Assembly: GCA_004143605.1 (NCBI GenBank) | Contig: AWVY01000014.1 | Coordinates: 38,472-75,487, forward strand | Origin: Desulforamulus aquiferis | Lineage (GTDB): Bacteria > Bacillota > Desulfotomaculia > Desulfotomaculales > Desulfotomaculaceae | DNA: 37,016 bases | Direction: 5' to 3' | Shown: positions 1-8,733 of the stretch, piece after piece | Layout of the letters: each line of letters opens with the position of its first letter | How positions within the stretch are numbered: the first letter of the stretch is position 1 | Made by a program: the position numbers and the translations under genes | Notes under the pieces: generated by a model | The model's input: only the letters and a program-made list of their open reading frames with translations | Told to the model about the DNA's origin: nothing | Database searches by the model: none

Positions 1-101
1 AGTTTCTATGCGTGATTACTCCAATGAGATGCTCGGAAACATATCGACAGGTTCGCCTCAAGTTTCTATTGGGTTGTGTACAGGGAATATTCCTTGAATT
101 C

Positions 102-179
102 AATCTATCAAAAATTCCCTCAAAAACCGTCCGCTGCATGAAACATAATTTTTTCGACATGAAACATGATTTTGGATAT
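102..179. repeat. Left copy of ~78-bp promoter-type direct repeat
   Basis: This segment is about 80-85% identical by eye to 1802-1879 and in the same orientation. Both copies contain the same C(G)CCGCTG stretch followed by two CATGAAACAT units. The right copy lies in the divergent promoter region of the secreted-protein gene, so the left copy is probably the promoter of a paralogous gene whose body lies off the left edge on the minus strand. Bases 1-101 show no supportable gene; they carry a repeated AGTTTCTAT (1-9 and 61-69). Confidence 0.6.
137..167. promoter_or_regulatory. Candidate LytTR operator (left pair of direct repeats)
   Basis: Two exact CATGAAACAT units at 137-146 and 158-167 start 21 bp apart. 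LytTR-family regulators such as AgrA bind two short direct repeats about two helical turns apart, and a LytTR regulator is encoded at 1935-2657. The regulator-site link is inference. Confidence 0.5.
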
Positions 180-209
180 GAAAAAGGTGTTACACCTCTC
201 TGATAGTCA

Positions 210-1747
210 TTATGATGCTGACCCCGTATAGGCCACGCCGGGCTTAATGACTGCCTGACCTGCCGCACTGTCCCAGTACATATTGAATTGCGATGCTGTG
301 CCGGAGAGTTTTTGTGCGAACTCGCGCAGCTGGAGGTAGTTAGTATCGCCGTCAATCAGTCGGGCATCCGCAAAGGTAAAGACTTCACCGTTCATCTTGA
401 ACTTCGTACCACTCTGTCTAACATTCATTGTATTTTGGAGCTTGGTTTCGGTAACCGCACCGCTGTATGACTTTCCGGGCTCAATCACGACATACTGTCC
501 GTCCCAGCCCACGTCGAATTGTGCAGCGGTGCCGTTTAACATTGCAGCGATTGCGCGAAGCTGCAAGTAATTGGTGCTATTTATGGTGTACGCCGCTGTC
601 ACGGATACGGGCTTGCTGTTCATAACAAAACTCGTCTTGCTTGGTGTGGCGGTGACCGTGATGGTGGGCGGTGTGACCGGCGCTGGGGTAGGTTTCGTTG
701 ACAATTGCACGTTCGGGATTTGGTCTTCTCTTAAAACAGTAAACGTCCACTCGGCATGACTGGGGGCGTCCATGTTCTTTTCTGTCCACAGGATAACGGG
801 GGTTCCGATGTCGCTTTTTTTATTTGAGGCGTTTATTGCCATCGTAGTGGCAGCGGGAGGTCGCAGGCTGCACCGTTCGTAGCTTGATTTTAAGCCAGCG
901 GTGTTTTCTTTGTAGGCGTTCCAAAGATACGGACTGCTCACAGCCTTTACCCGTGTTCCGTCCGTTATAGGGTCGGCGATGCCCAGATATCTTCCGTCCT
1001 TCATTCTCGCGGTTATTTGATTGTTCCCCTTGTTTTCCACATAGAACTCCCGAGTTCCCTCTGTGGATGAGTTCCAGCGGTTCAATTCCGCATTGCCCGA
1101 GGCATCTATGTTTAGCGTTCGTTGGTTGTTGCCGCTGAACACTTCCAGACAGTACCAACCGGTGGCGGGCGCTTTTGCGGTTCCTGCGTCGGGGTTGTCT
1201 GCGGGGATAAATCGGAACTCGCTATGTTCGGGCCCGTCAGGGACAGGTTCTACCGGACAAACCCATTTGTCTATATGGGTCCATAAAATAATCGCGGTTC
1301 CGTCCGCCTTTTTTTGACCGGAGGCGTTCAATATCATATCTTGATTGTCAATTGGGCGCAGGCTGCAAATATCCTTGCTGGGTTTATTTTCGCCACAGAG
1401 CCGCCAGCTCAGCAAAGGGTTATTCGGGTCATTTGCCAACACCTTTACCCGCGCGCCGTTCGATATGCTGGATATGCCCAAACGCTTGCCGTCCACCGTC
1501 TCCAAAGCGTAAGCGTAACCTCCGAGGTTGCGCAGAAGCCATTTTGTGTTTCCTTCCGGGGTATTGGTTTTGTCGCGCAGTTCCGCGTTGCCGTTTGCGT
1601 CAAGGTTGAGATAGTTGCCATGCACCGAAGATAGTACCAGCCGTTTTTCGGTGTGGGGTTGTTGGGATGGGATGCATATGCCGTAACCGGCAGCAGGGTC
1701 AGCACCATGCACAGGGTGAGCAGGATGCTCGTAAGTCTCTTTATCAT
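210..1747 (-). CDS. Secreted protein with two beta-trefoil-like domains and a copper-amine-oxidase-N (stalk) domain, frame broken
   Basis: The start is ATG 1747-1745, preceded by AGGAGG. It opens a signal peptide (MIKRLTSILLTLCMV..., cleavage after TAYA), then reads GWYYL and shifts frame near 1630; adding one T in TATCTTCGG restores GWYYLSVHGNYLNLD. The body runs to the TAA at 210-212, about 510 residues. Two related modules begin GWYYL and GWYCL and contain NLDANGNAEL and NIDASGNAEL, resembling ricin-like carbohydrate-binding trefoils. A Pro/Thr linker follows, then a stalk-type copper amine oxidase N-terminal-like region (NYLQLRAIAAMLNGTAAQF and NYLQLREFAQKLSGTASQF). I infer a wall-associated or secreted surface protein binding glycan. 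It is divergent from the response regulator gene, and paired LytTR-type repeats lie between them. Confidence 0.75.
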
Positions 1748-1801
1748 AGAGTCGCTCCTCCTAAAATATTGTTGGTTGGACGAAATGAAGTCCCCTGCTC
1801 T

Positions 1802-1879
1802 CAACCTATCAGAAATCCCCCCCAAAAACCGCCCGCTGCATGAAACATAGCTTTTTCTGCATGAAACATAGTTTCGGAT
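1802..1879. repeat. Right copy of ~78-bp promoter-type direct repeat
   Basis: Partner of 102-179, in the intergenic space between the secreted-protein gene (minus) and the LytTR response regulator (plus). Conservation of the repeat pair inside it, while surrounding bases differ, suggests the pair is functional. Confidence 0.6.
1839..1869. promoter_or_regulatory. Candidate LytTR operator (right pair of direct repeats)
   Basis: CATGAAACAT at 1839-1848 and again at 1860-1869, the same 21-bp period as in the left copy. It sits between divergent genes, so one site could control both the surface protein and the regulator itself. Confidence 0.55.
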
Positions 1880-1934
1880 ATTCGATTTTTAAGGTAAACT
1901 TATCGTGGAGAAATAAAGAAATGGAGGATTGCTT

Positions 1935-2657
1935 ATGCTGCAGATTGCGGTCTGTGATGACAATATTGACGAGCTAGCCAATATGGTTCAGCTTATAGAC
2001 CTGTACCGAACTTCTAAACATCTGCACTGCGAATACGCCGTCTTTCCAAACGGATTTGATCTGGTTTCGGCCTTAGAAAAGGGAAAGAGGTTTGATATAT
2101 ACTGTCTGGATATCATTATGCCGGGCTTTATGGGCATTGATATCGCAAAGGAAATCCGTGTTTTTGACAAAACTGCGCCGATTATATTCTTTACCTCATC
2201 GCCTGAGTTTGCTTTGGAAAGCTATTCGGTGAAAGCAATTAACTATGTATTAAAGCCTATATCGAAGGAAAAATTATTCTTCACCTTTGACGAAATGCTG
2301 GAGCAGATAAAAGCGGAAAAAAATGAGGATGCGGTTATCGTAAAGAGTAATGAGGGCATTCAAAAAATACTAATATCCAATTTGGTTTTTGCCGAGGTCA
2401 TCGGCAGAAATGTGTTGTATCACCTGCGCTCCGGTAAGGTAATCGAATGCACAGAACCCTTTTCCTCCGTCTGCGACAATCTGGTGAAATATGGGTGTTT
2501 CATCAAAACCCACCGCTCCTTCATTGTGAATATGCAGTATGTGGATACCATTGAAAATCATCGGGTGACTTTACAGACCCTTTCGTCCGTTCCTGTTGCA
2601 CAGGGCAAGGCACGGGAGATTAAACAGCACTATCTGGCTTATCAAATGGAGGGATAA
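1935..2657 (+). CDS. LytTR-family response regulator (AgrA/VirR-like)
   Basis: A 240-residue DNA-binding response regulator. I chose ATG 1935 because GGAGG lies 7 bases upstream; a TTG six bases earlier is less likely. Residues 1-120 form a receiver domain with acidic pair D8-D9, phospho-acceptor D59 in YCLDIIMPG, and the VLKP lysine motif. Residues ~138-236 form a LytTR domain, with KTHRSFIVNMQYV in its second half. The sensor kinase gene follows 8 bases downstream, so this is a two-component operon. In this family the partner is usually an AgrC-like kinase sensing a peptide; here the ligand is unknown. Likely targets are the CATGAAACAT repeat pairs at 137-167 and 1839-1869. Confidence 0.85.
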   Translation: MLQIAVCDDNIDELANMVQLIDLYRTSKHLHCEYAVFPNGFDLVSALEKGKRFDIYCLDIIMPGFMGIDIAKEIRVFDKTAPIIFFTSSPEFALESYSVKAINYVLKPISKEKLFFTFDEMLEQIKAEKNEDAVIVKSNEGIQKILISNLVFAEVIGRNVLYHLRSGKVIECTEPFSSVCDNLVKYGCFIKTHRSFIVNMQYVDTIENHRVTLQTLSSVPVAQGKAREIKQHYLAYQMEG

Positions 2658-2665
2658 TAATCGAA

Positions 2666-3936
2666 ATGATAGAAATTGTCATTGCGTTCTCTCGCTATTG
2701 GTTTGCCCTGTTATTCGGTGCGGCGGTTGCGGTCAGTTTTGCCGGAATGGCGCGTACGCGGAAAAATTATCTGGCTTTCGGATGCTTTACCTTCGTTATA
2801 TTTATTTTGCAACTAGTCTGCTTGCGAATCTGGGGCATGGACATGACTATAAAACTATATCCGCTGCTTTCCCATTTGCCGGTTGCTATTTTTATCATTG
2901 TGTACTTAAAGCGCCGTGGCTGATTTCAGTAACCAGCGTGTTTGCCTCCTTCTTGTGCTGCCAGCCTGCCCGTTGGATCGGCAGTGTCGCAGGTGCCGCT
3001 TTTGACAGTGCTTCCATAAACCATGTCAGCTATATCGCGGCTGTGTTTCTGATGTACTATTTCCTGCAAAAATATGTGGTGAAATCTGTTCGGCATCTGA
3101 TGGAACGCTCCGTTAAATCCTGTCTGCTGTTTGGAGCCATGCCGGCTTTTTACTATCTGTTCGACTATACGGCCACTGTTTACACCGATTTTATGTATAG
3201 TGGAACACGCGCGGCTGTACAGTTCATGCCCTTCGTGACATCGGCATTCTATTTTGTTTTTGTCCTCCTTTACTATGCCGAAACACAAAAACAGGCAAGT
3301 ATCCAAAGAGAGCGGGATATGCTGGATACGCAGTTCCGGCAGGCACAAACAGAATTTGCTTCTCTGCGGCAGATGCAGCAGAATGCCGTGGCCTATCGGC
3401 ACGATATGCGCCACCATTTCGCTCTTTTACAGGGTCTGGCATCCGAGGAACGCATAGCGGAAATCAAAGAGTATCTACGGACTGCCCAGTCCGACATGGA
3501 AGCCATCACTCCCATGCGCTTTTGTGAAAATGAAACCGTCAATCTGATTTTGTCCGCTTTCGCCTCCAAAGCAAAACAATCGGGAATCCAATTGACGGTA
3601 GAAGCGAAGCTACCTGACTCGCTTCCGTTTAGCGACACCGAGCTTTGTTCACTATTGTCAAATGCTTTGGAAAACGCCATACATGCCTGTGATAATATAG
3701 CCGACAGCAATGAACGCTATATCAAGCTGCGTGTGTATTCCAAAAATAATAAGCTGTGCATTGACATCCGCAACAGCTATCAGACAGAACCACTATTCCA
3801 TCAGGGTATTCCTGTATCAAAACAGCAGGGGCATGGTTATGGCACAAAAAGCATGGCTCATATCGTGGAAAAGCATGGGGGTGTATACCAGTTTTCGGTC
3901 AAGGATGGCTGGTTTATATTTCAGGCCACTGCATAA
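2666..3936 (+). CDS. AgrC-like sensor histidine kinase, frame broken near 2910
   Basis: Starts at ATG 2666 (MIEIVIAFSRYW). The first frame stops at 2921-2923 after IIVYLKRRG; adding one A to the AAA near 2909 restores YLKAPWLISV and a single reading to 3936, about 422 residues. The N-terminal half is polytopic membrane (about six segments). Then comes a coiled coil (QKQASIQRERDMLD), the DHp-type motif YRHDMRHHF with the phospho-accepting His, and a GHKL ATPase domain with the N box (LLSNALENAIHA) and a glycine box (GHGYGTKSM). This layout is that of GHKL kinases partnered with LytTR regulators. The break is more likely a homopolymer error than inactivation. Confidence 0.75.
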
Positions 3937-4134
3937 AAGACTAGCAAGCAGGGGGAAAAGAAGAAGCAAGGAGCCTATCGCCGTAGATTTTTGCAGTACA
4001 ATAAGGTTTACTGCCTGCTAGGTTTTGTTGCATACCTGCTTCTATTTGGATACTATTCTTCCATGATGCTGACCTTGTTGCTGTTACCAATATCTTGCTT
4101 TACAGCTATCGACTGGAGGATTTCATTTGGATAA
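3937..4134 (+). pseudogene. 3' remnant of a small membrane protein (possibly AgrB-like)
   Basis: The frame right after the kinase stop is open until TAA 4132-4134 but has no start codon before two internal ATGs. It reads a basic stretch (KQGEKKKQGAYRRRF) followed by two hydrophobic segments (CLLGFVAYLLLFGYYSS and MLTLLLLPISCF). A basic segment followed by paired membrane helices at a C-terminus, beside an AgrC/AgrA-like pair, would fit the end of an AgrB-type processing protein, but I see no catalytic residues and similarity is weak. It overlaps the next ORF by 8 bases. Confidence 0.3.
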
Positions 4135-4285
4135 CGAACTAATTTTTAGAATACTTAATATGAGCATTACCGCGACGTTTATGGCGCTGGCGGTTATCTT
4201 TCTGCGACTGTTGCTTCGAAAAGCACCCAAATGGATATCCTACATCCTTAAGTGGTTCTCCCGGTTAAACCTAGGAAATGATTAA
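4127..4285 (+). pseudogene. N-terminal fragment of a BlaR1/MecR1-type M56 membrane protein
   Basis: TTG start at 4127 with GGAGG seven bases upstream; 52 codons, stop TAA 4283-4285. The peptide contains LNMSITATFMALAVIFLR and LLLRKAPKWISYILKW, which match the usual first transmembrane segment and first loop of BlaR1-like M56 peptidases (typically 400-600 residues). Everything after the first loop is missing and a terminator follows at once. It could be a remnant or a short membrane peptide still expressed. Confidence 0.55.
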
Positions 4286-4333
4286 ATAGAGCAGGTCGGC
4301 TCTGGATAGACCAAGACGACTTGCTCTATTTTG
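4283..4333 (+). terminator. Rho-independent terminator
   Basis: AAATAGAGCA and TGCTCTATTTT flank GGTCG...CGAC, giving a long hairpin that ends in TTTT on the plus strand, directly after the stop of the M56 fragment. From here to 4453 I see no gene. Confidence 0.7.
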
Positions 4334-4453
4334 CAATGTCAGCTAGGACAAACTGCCCGACAAACCGAATGTATTATCTGCGTACGTCAGCCCAACATTG
4401 CTACACGCTTCATGCCGTTCACCCGCTCCACCTGTTCCTGCCATATCCACTCC

Positions 4454-5221
4454 TTATTCAACAAAGGGTGTGTATTGCGGATGTTCGTGTACGTATTTGT
4501 TCATAATCTCCGTTGCTTTGTCCTGACTGATCGGTTCAGCATTTTTAATATCAGGTTCCTTTTCGGTTGAATAAAACCATGGATGTTCTTCATCTTGCAA
4601 ACTGTAATATAGAATTGATTCCACCAAGGTCAATTCGGTTCCACTATATGTATAATAGTTGTAGCAGGACTCAAAGGAGCTACTGGAGCTCTCATTGGCA
4701 ATAAAACCGTTTTCACAGAGATAATATCGGTTTCGTTCCCATCCGTCCAGTACATGAAACACTTCCCCATTTACTATCGTATAGATATCATAAATGATGC
4801 CATCCCAACTACCGTCATCCCAGCCATACGTATTTGCGCCAAATATGAGTTCATCTACGCCATTGCCATCTATATCTTTTATCAGATAACCAAGCGTTTC
4901 ATAGTCTCCACGCAAATAAAATACGCTGCTGAATTTTTCCTTTTCCGGGTAGTTTCCGTTATAATTTTCTAGCACGTCTCTTGCCTCTGCAATAAGTTCA
5001 TCGTAGCCAGAATAATCTGTTCCTTCTAACGGTGTCTCAATCGGTTCATCCTGCCCCTTCGGATTCGTCAAAAAACACGCTGCAACAACAACACAGGCAA
5101 CAACGGCCACTACAATAATCCAAAATGCAGGCTTCTTATAATTTAGCACGGTTTTAATTCTCTCCTTCACTCGAAAGCAAGGGGGCAATACGCCGCATCC
5201 GCAGATAGCTGATGATGGCAT
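4454..5221 (-). pseudogene. Decayed BlaR1-like M56 protein: C-terminal membrane anchor plus extracellular domain
   Basis: The stretch VKERIKTVLNYKKPAFW followed by IIVVAVVACVVVAACFL and TNPK is the signature that follows the peptidase domain in clostridial BlaR1/M56 proteins. Just upstream, in another frame (about 5247-5170), is VGAVLLLLYAIISYLRMRR, which resembles an earlier M56 membrane segment. The zinc-peptidase part with HExxH is absent, so an internal deletion is likely. The remaining ~200 residues form an acidic extracellular region with a calcium-type DIDGNGVDELIFG loop. The terminal half may still be translated from an upstream start but cannot be a working sensor peptidase. Confidence 0.6.
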
Positions 5222-5417
5222 ACAGCAACAATAGGACAGCCCCTACTTGTGTCTTTCCATATCCGACGCAAGCATATCCAACATATTAGGCAAGTCCTTC
5301 TCCTCAAAGCACATATGGCATTTCTCTAAAAGGATTATACCATACCCTGAAATAAAAGTAGTTTTATATGACCTCGTTGACACAATTCAAACATTTTAAT
5401 ATAATGTCTATAAATAA

Positions 5418-5440
5418 GATAAACATTTGGATAAACGTTT
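5418..5440. promoter_or_regulatory. Candidate operator: direct repeat GATAAACRTTT
   Basis: GATAAACATTT (5418-5428) and GATAAACGTTT (5430-5440) are tandem 11-mers, 12 bp apart, about 60 bases before the flavoprotein gene. No known regulator is recognised. The rest of 5222-5501 is AT-rich with no gene. Confidence 0.3.
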
Positions 5441-5501
5441 AGAAATATGTATTTATTTAGACTTACTCTAAAACTGCACTAGAAAGGAAGAAAGTATATA
5501 A

Positions 5502-6176
5502 ATGAAAATTGTAGTAGTTAATGGTAGTCCCAAAGGAAAATCCAGTAATACGAATGTAATGGTTAGTACCTTCTTGAAGGGAGCACAAGCAGCAGGGGCA
5601 GAAGCCATAAATATATTTTTAACTGAAAAAGAAATAAAGCACTGTAAAGGTTGCCATACTTGTTGGACAAGAGGACCTGGTCAATGTGTAACTAATGATG
5701 ATATGTTAGGAGTTCTTTCACTTATGGCAGGAGCAAATATTATTGTTTTTGCTACACCTGTATATTTCGGAAATATTTCAGGTATGTTAAAAGTTTTTAT
5801 GGACAGAATGACAATGATAGGGAATCCGCATTCTCAAAACGCTACAGAAGAAAACAGCCAAGAATTAAAGTCAAAAGAATTTCAAGCTCCAAAATTAATG
5901 ATGATTTCAAGCTGTGGGTTTCCTGATATAGACGAATTTCAAGTAATTTCACTTTGGATTAAGAGAGTAGCCCAAAAGATGCATATGGAATTAATCGGGG
6001 AGATTTACGCTACAAGAGGAAAGTTTCTAACTTCTCCACCAGAGGAATTACAACCTGTAATATCTAATTATCTGCTACTTTTGGAAAGAGCGGGGAAAGA
6101 GATTGCTACCGACATGAAACTATCAGAGATGACTGAAAAAAAATTAACAGGAAACTTTTCTGACATCCTACAGTGA
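5502..6176 (+). CDS. Flavodoxin-fold NAD(P)H-dependent FMN reductase / iron-sulfur flavoprotein-like
   Basis: 224 residues, ATG 5502 with AAGGAAG upstream. Residues 1-15 (VVVNGSPKGKSSNT) form the FMN phosphate-binding loop of the NADPH-dependent FMN reductase family. CKGCHTCWTRGPGQC around residues 49-63 is the cysteine cluster found in the iron-sulfur flavoprotein branch, and FATPVYFGNISGMLK (~86-100) is the second flavin-contact motif. Likely a cytosolic oxidoreductase using FMN; substrate unknown. It stands alone, with no same-strand neighbour. The C-terminal ~60 residues are less conserved. Confidence 0.85.
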   Translation: MKIVVVNGSPKGKSSNTNVMVSTFLKGAQAAGAEAINIFLTEKEIKHCKGCHTCWTRGPGQCVTNDDMLGVLSLMAGANIIVFATPVYFGNISGMLKVFMDRMTMIGNPHSQNATEENSQELKSKEFQAPKLMMISSCGFPDIDEFQVISLWIKRVAQKMHMELIGEIYATRGKFLTSPPEELQPVISNYLLLLERAGKEIATDMKLSEMTEKKLTGNFSDILQ

Positions 6177-6342
6177 CATCTACCAAGATAATTGATAACT
6201 GATCACCTGGGGGAAATAATCCTTCAATAATAAATGGTACTTTCAATGATTTTACCTCATTGTAACTAGCCCCTTAATATGAGATAGACACTTAAAAAGT
6301 CCATTAAAATTGCTGGTTTTATTTTTGGGGTTACATTATTTG

Positions 6343-6966
6343 CTAATTAGTTAGAATTTCGTTTATCATAGCTCTCTCATTAACTAGATTATACTGCCTG
6401 GAGAAGGTAATAGGAACCCGGTAGAATCCGTCTTTATATCCGTTAAGTTGAACCTCAGCAATTCTGTCAGGATATTCAGTTATGATTTGCCTAAGGTAGT
6501 TCTCATTCCTGGTTGCTCTATTTACATCTAGCACACACTGATATTCAGATGATTTTAAAATACCTTGAAGCCTGCCCCAACTCCCTATCTTCTCAGAATT
6601 CTCCAAGTAAATATTTAATCCACTATTACCTATCAATGAAAAGTCTGATATACAGTCTACTCTAAAAACAAAGGCATCAATATCCAATTGCTCGTTAAGA
6701 TACTTTAGACAGTCAATAACAACCTTGGTTTGGTTGTTATTCCCGTAATTTACTCGACACCAGGGAACATTGACAGTTATGTGTTTGAAAGGAGTTAACT
6801 GCTGGAAAAGATGACTTGAGGACTTGAAAGATCTTAACATTTTAATGGTGCTTAATCCTATTTCTATTCTTGAAAATTCTAGCTCTTGACTAACAGCTAT
6901 TTTAGTGGAAGGTTCAATATCCCAAAGGCAATAAGAAGCTGTGGAAATACATATTCTAGTTTCCAC
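6343..6966 (-). CDS. Hypothetical protein, possibly a TIM-barrel (sugar-phosphate isomerase/epimerase-like)
   Basis: I chose GTG 6966 because GGAGGG lies 7 bases before it; an ATG at 6981 overlaps that ribosome site. 207 residues, soluble, no signal peptide. Alternating strand/helix pattern and phrases such as FSRIEIGLSTIKML, HITVNVPWCRVNYG and AEVQLNGYKDGF suggest a TIM barrel of the xylose-isomerase-like type, but no catalytic set is certain. It lies 47 bases downstream of tRNA-Lys on the same strand with no terminator visible in between, so it may be read through from the tRNA promoter. Confidence 0.6.
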   Translation of the reverse strand: METRICISTASYCLWDIEPSTKIAVSQELEFSRIEIGLSTIKMLRSFKSSSHLFQQLTPFKHITVNVPWCRVNYGNNNQTKVVIDCLKYLNEQLDIDAFVFRVDCISDFSLIGNSGLNIYLENSEKIGSWGRLQGILKSSEYQCVLDVNRATRNENYLRQIITEYPDRIAEVQLNGYKDGFYRVPITFSRQYNLVNERAMINEILTN

Positions 6967-7012
6967 ACGTTCTCCCTCCATTCAGGAAATCTCAGAATAT
7001 GTTAGACAAATA

Positions 7013-7088
7013 TGGTGGGCCATGAGGGAATCGAACCCCCAACCTGACGATTAAGAGTCGCCTGCTCTACCAATTGAGCTAATGACCC
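7013..7088 (-). tRNA. tRNA-Lys (anticodon CTT)
   Basis: Read on the minus strand: GGGTCATTAGCTC start, D-loop AATTGGTAGA, anticodon loop CTCTTAA, T-arm GGGGGTTCGATTCCCTC, acceptor ATGGCCC and an encoded CCA. It is a complete 76-nt class I tRNA. It lies 12 bases downstream of the unusual class II tRNA and probably shares its transcript. Confidence 0.93.
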
Positions 7089-7100
7089 TTGAATAAAGTA

Positions 7101-7196
7101 TGGAGGGGAGAAGTCGGAATCGAACCGGACTCCCACCTGGGTCACAGGCAGGCCAGCGGGTTTGCAGTCCGTGGGGGGACCTTCCCCTTACTCCCC
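7101..7196 (-). tRNA. Unusual 96-nt class II tRNA with Cys anticodon GCA (tRNA-Sec-like body)
   Basis: On the minus strand the acceptor GGGGAG...CTCCCC, discriminator T73 and encoded CCA are clear. The anticodon loop is CTGCAAA (anticodon GCA); tRNA-Sec has CTTCAAA, one base away. The variable arm is a long hairpin (8 bp: CCTGCCTG / CAGGTGGG with G-U pairs, loop TGACC). The D arm is G/C-rich and lacks the usual AGTTGGT loop. The T-arm is GTCCGG-TTCGATT-CCGAC, pairing only if one C is bulged. Normal tRNA-Cys is class I, so this is not the ordinary Cys tRNA. GCA plus U73 are the main identity elements for cysteinyl-tRNA synthetase, while bacterial tRNA-Sec carries G73. The anticodon stem is weak (CGG/CCG flanked by A-C mismatches), and acceptor position 7 is mismatched or bulged, so decay or sequence error is possible. 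Confidence 0.72.
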
Positions 7197-7201
7197 AGAT
7201 C

Positions 7202-7231
7202 ATTTTACCATAACAATAAGTAATATCACAA
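7202..7231 (-). promoter_or_regulatory. Candidate promoter of the tRNA pair
   Basis: TTGTGA (7231-7226) and TAAAAT (7207-7202) on the minus strand are 18 bases apart. Transcription would begin at about 7195-7196, that is at the mature 5' end of the unusual tRNA, implying little or no 5' leader. Confidence 0.4.
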
Positions 7232-7372
7232 ATAGCTTAAAGTTATAATTTGTCAACAAACTATTCCGTACTGTATTAGTGTTACCCAGGCAAATTTTGC
7301 TGCCCATAAAACAAAACCGATAGAGAAACCAACTTTGAGGAGTCAGTGGAAGAGCTCGTTCCCATATATGTA

Positions 7373-8039
<667 letters not shown>

Positions 8040-8051
8040 AGTTATCACCTG

Positions 8052-8720
8052 CTAATAATTTTGTCGCTTGGCCCAACGGTTGACCCAAAAAATAACCAGA
8101 AAACTGAAGGCAGTAACAATTGCCACTAAGGTTTGGGCAGTGGCATTATCCCCTGCATCCACCGCAAAGAAGATAGCTACAGGTATAGTGGACGTCTGCC
8201 CTGGAATGTTACCCGCCACCATTAAAGTGGCCCCAAATTCACCTAAAGCTCTGGCAAAGGATAAAACCACTCCGGCTAATATCCCAGGCCAGGCCAGGGG
8301 GAGGGTGACGGTAAGGAAGATCCTTACCTCACTTGCCCCTAAAGTCCTGGCTGCATTTTCATAGTTCACATCAACACTTTTAAAGGCTGCCTTGGCACTC
8401 TGGTACATCAGGGGAAAGGCCACTACGGTTGAAGCTAAAGCCGCTGCCCACCAGGTAAAAATGATGCTTATGCCAAGGTTTGCCAAAGTCTGACCCAATA
8501 GGCCATTTTTACCAATGAGCATCAGCAAGCCATAGCCAATTACCGAGGGAGGCAATACCATTGGCAGGGTAATGGCAGATTCCAGAAAATCTTTGCCCGG
8601 GAACTCTCTGCGGGCCATTAGCCTTGCCAATGGTAATCCCAAAATGATTACGGCAATGACAGCAATAACTGCTGTACGCAGCGATAATAATACAGGTGAC
8701 CAGTCTGCCAGTAAGAACAT
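8052..8720 (-). CDS. modB: Molybdate ABC transporter permease ModB
   Basis: 222 residues with about five to six transmembrane segments. The EAA-type cytoplasmic loop (ENAARTLGASEVRIFLTVTL, residues ~140-160) contacts the ATPase, and GRALGEFGAT-type sequence (FARALGEFGATLMVAGNIPG) is characteristic of molybdate/tungstate/sulfate permeases. ATG 8720 lies 13 bases after the modA stop; modC begins 12 bases after its stop. Intact. Confidence 0.93.
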   Translation of the reverse strand: MFLLADWSPVLLSLRTAVIAVIAVIILGLPLARLMARREFPGKDFLESAITLPMVLPPSVIGYGLLMLIGKNGLLGQTLANLGISIIFTWWAAALASTVVAFPLMYQSAKAAFKSVDVNYENAARTLGASEVRIFLTVTLPLAWPGILAGVVLSFARALGEFGATLMVAGNIPGQTSTIPVAIFFAVDAGDNATAQTLVAIVTAFSFLVIFWVNRWAKRQNY

Positions 8721-8733
8721 AGCTTATACCCCA

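Noticed and set aside
12..203. Plus-strand reading frame of 63 codons
   Set aside because: No ribosome site, unusual composition, and it runs through the duplicated promoter segment; no gene.
820..1634. Several long open frames antisense or shifted to the secreted-protein gene
   Set aside because: They are shadows of a G+C-rich coding region; none has a signal, domain or ribosome site.
4321..4570. Short plus-strand frames after the terminator
   Set aside because: Overlap the minus-strand M56 remnant and have no start signals.
7101..7196. Standard selenocysteine tRNA (selC)
   Set aside because: The body is Sec-like, but the anticodon is GCA rather than TCA and the discriminator is T rather than G, so a normal UGA-decoding tRNA-Sec is not supported.
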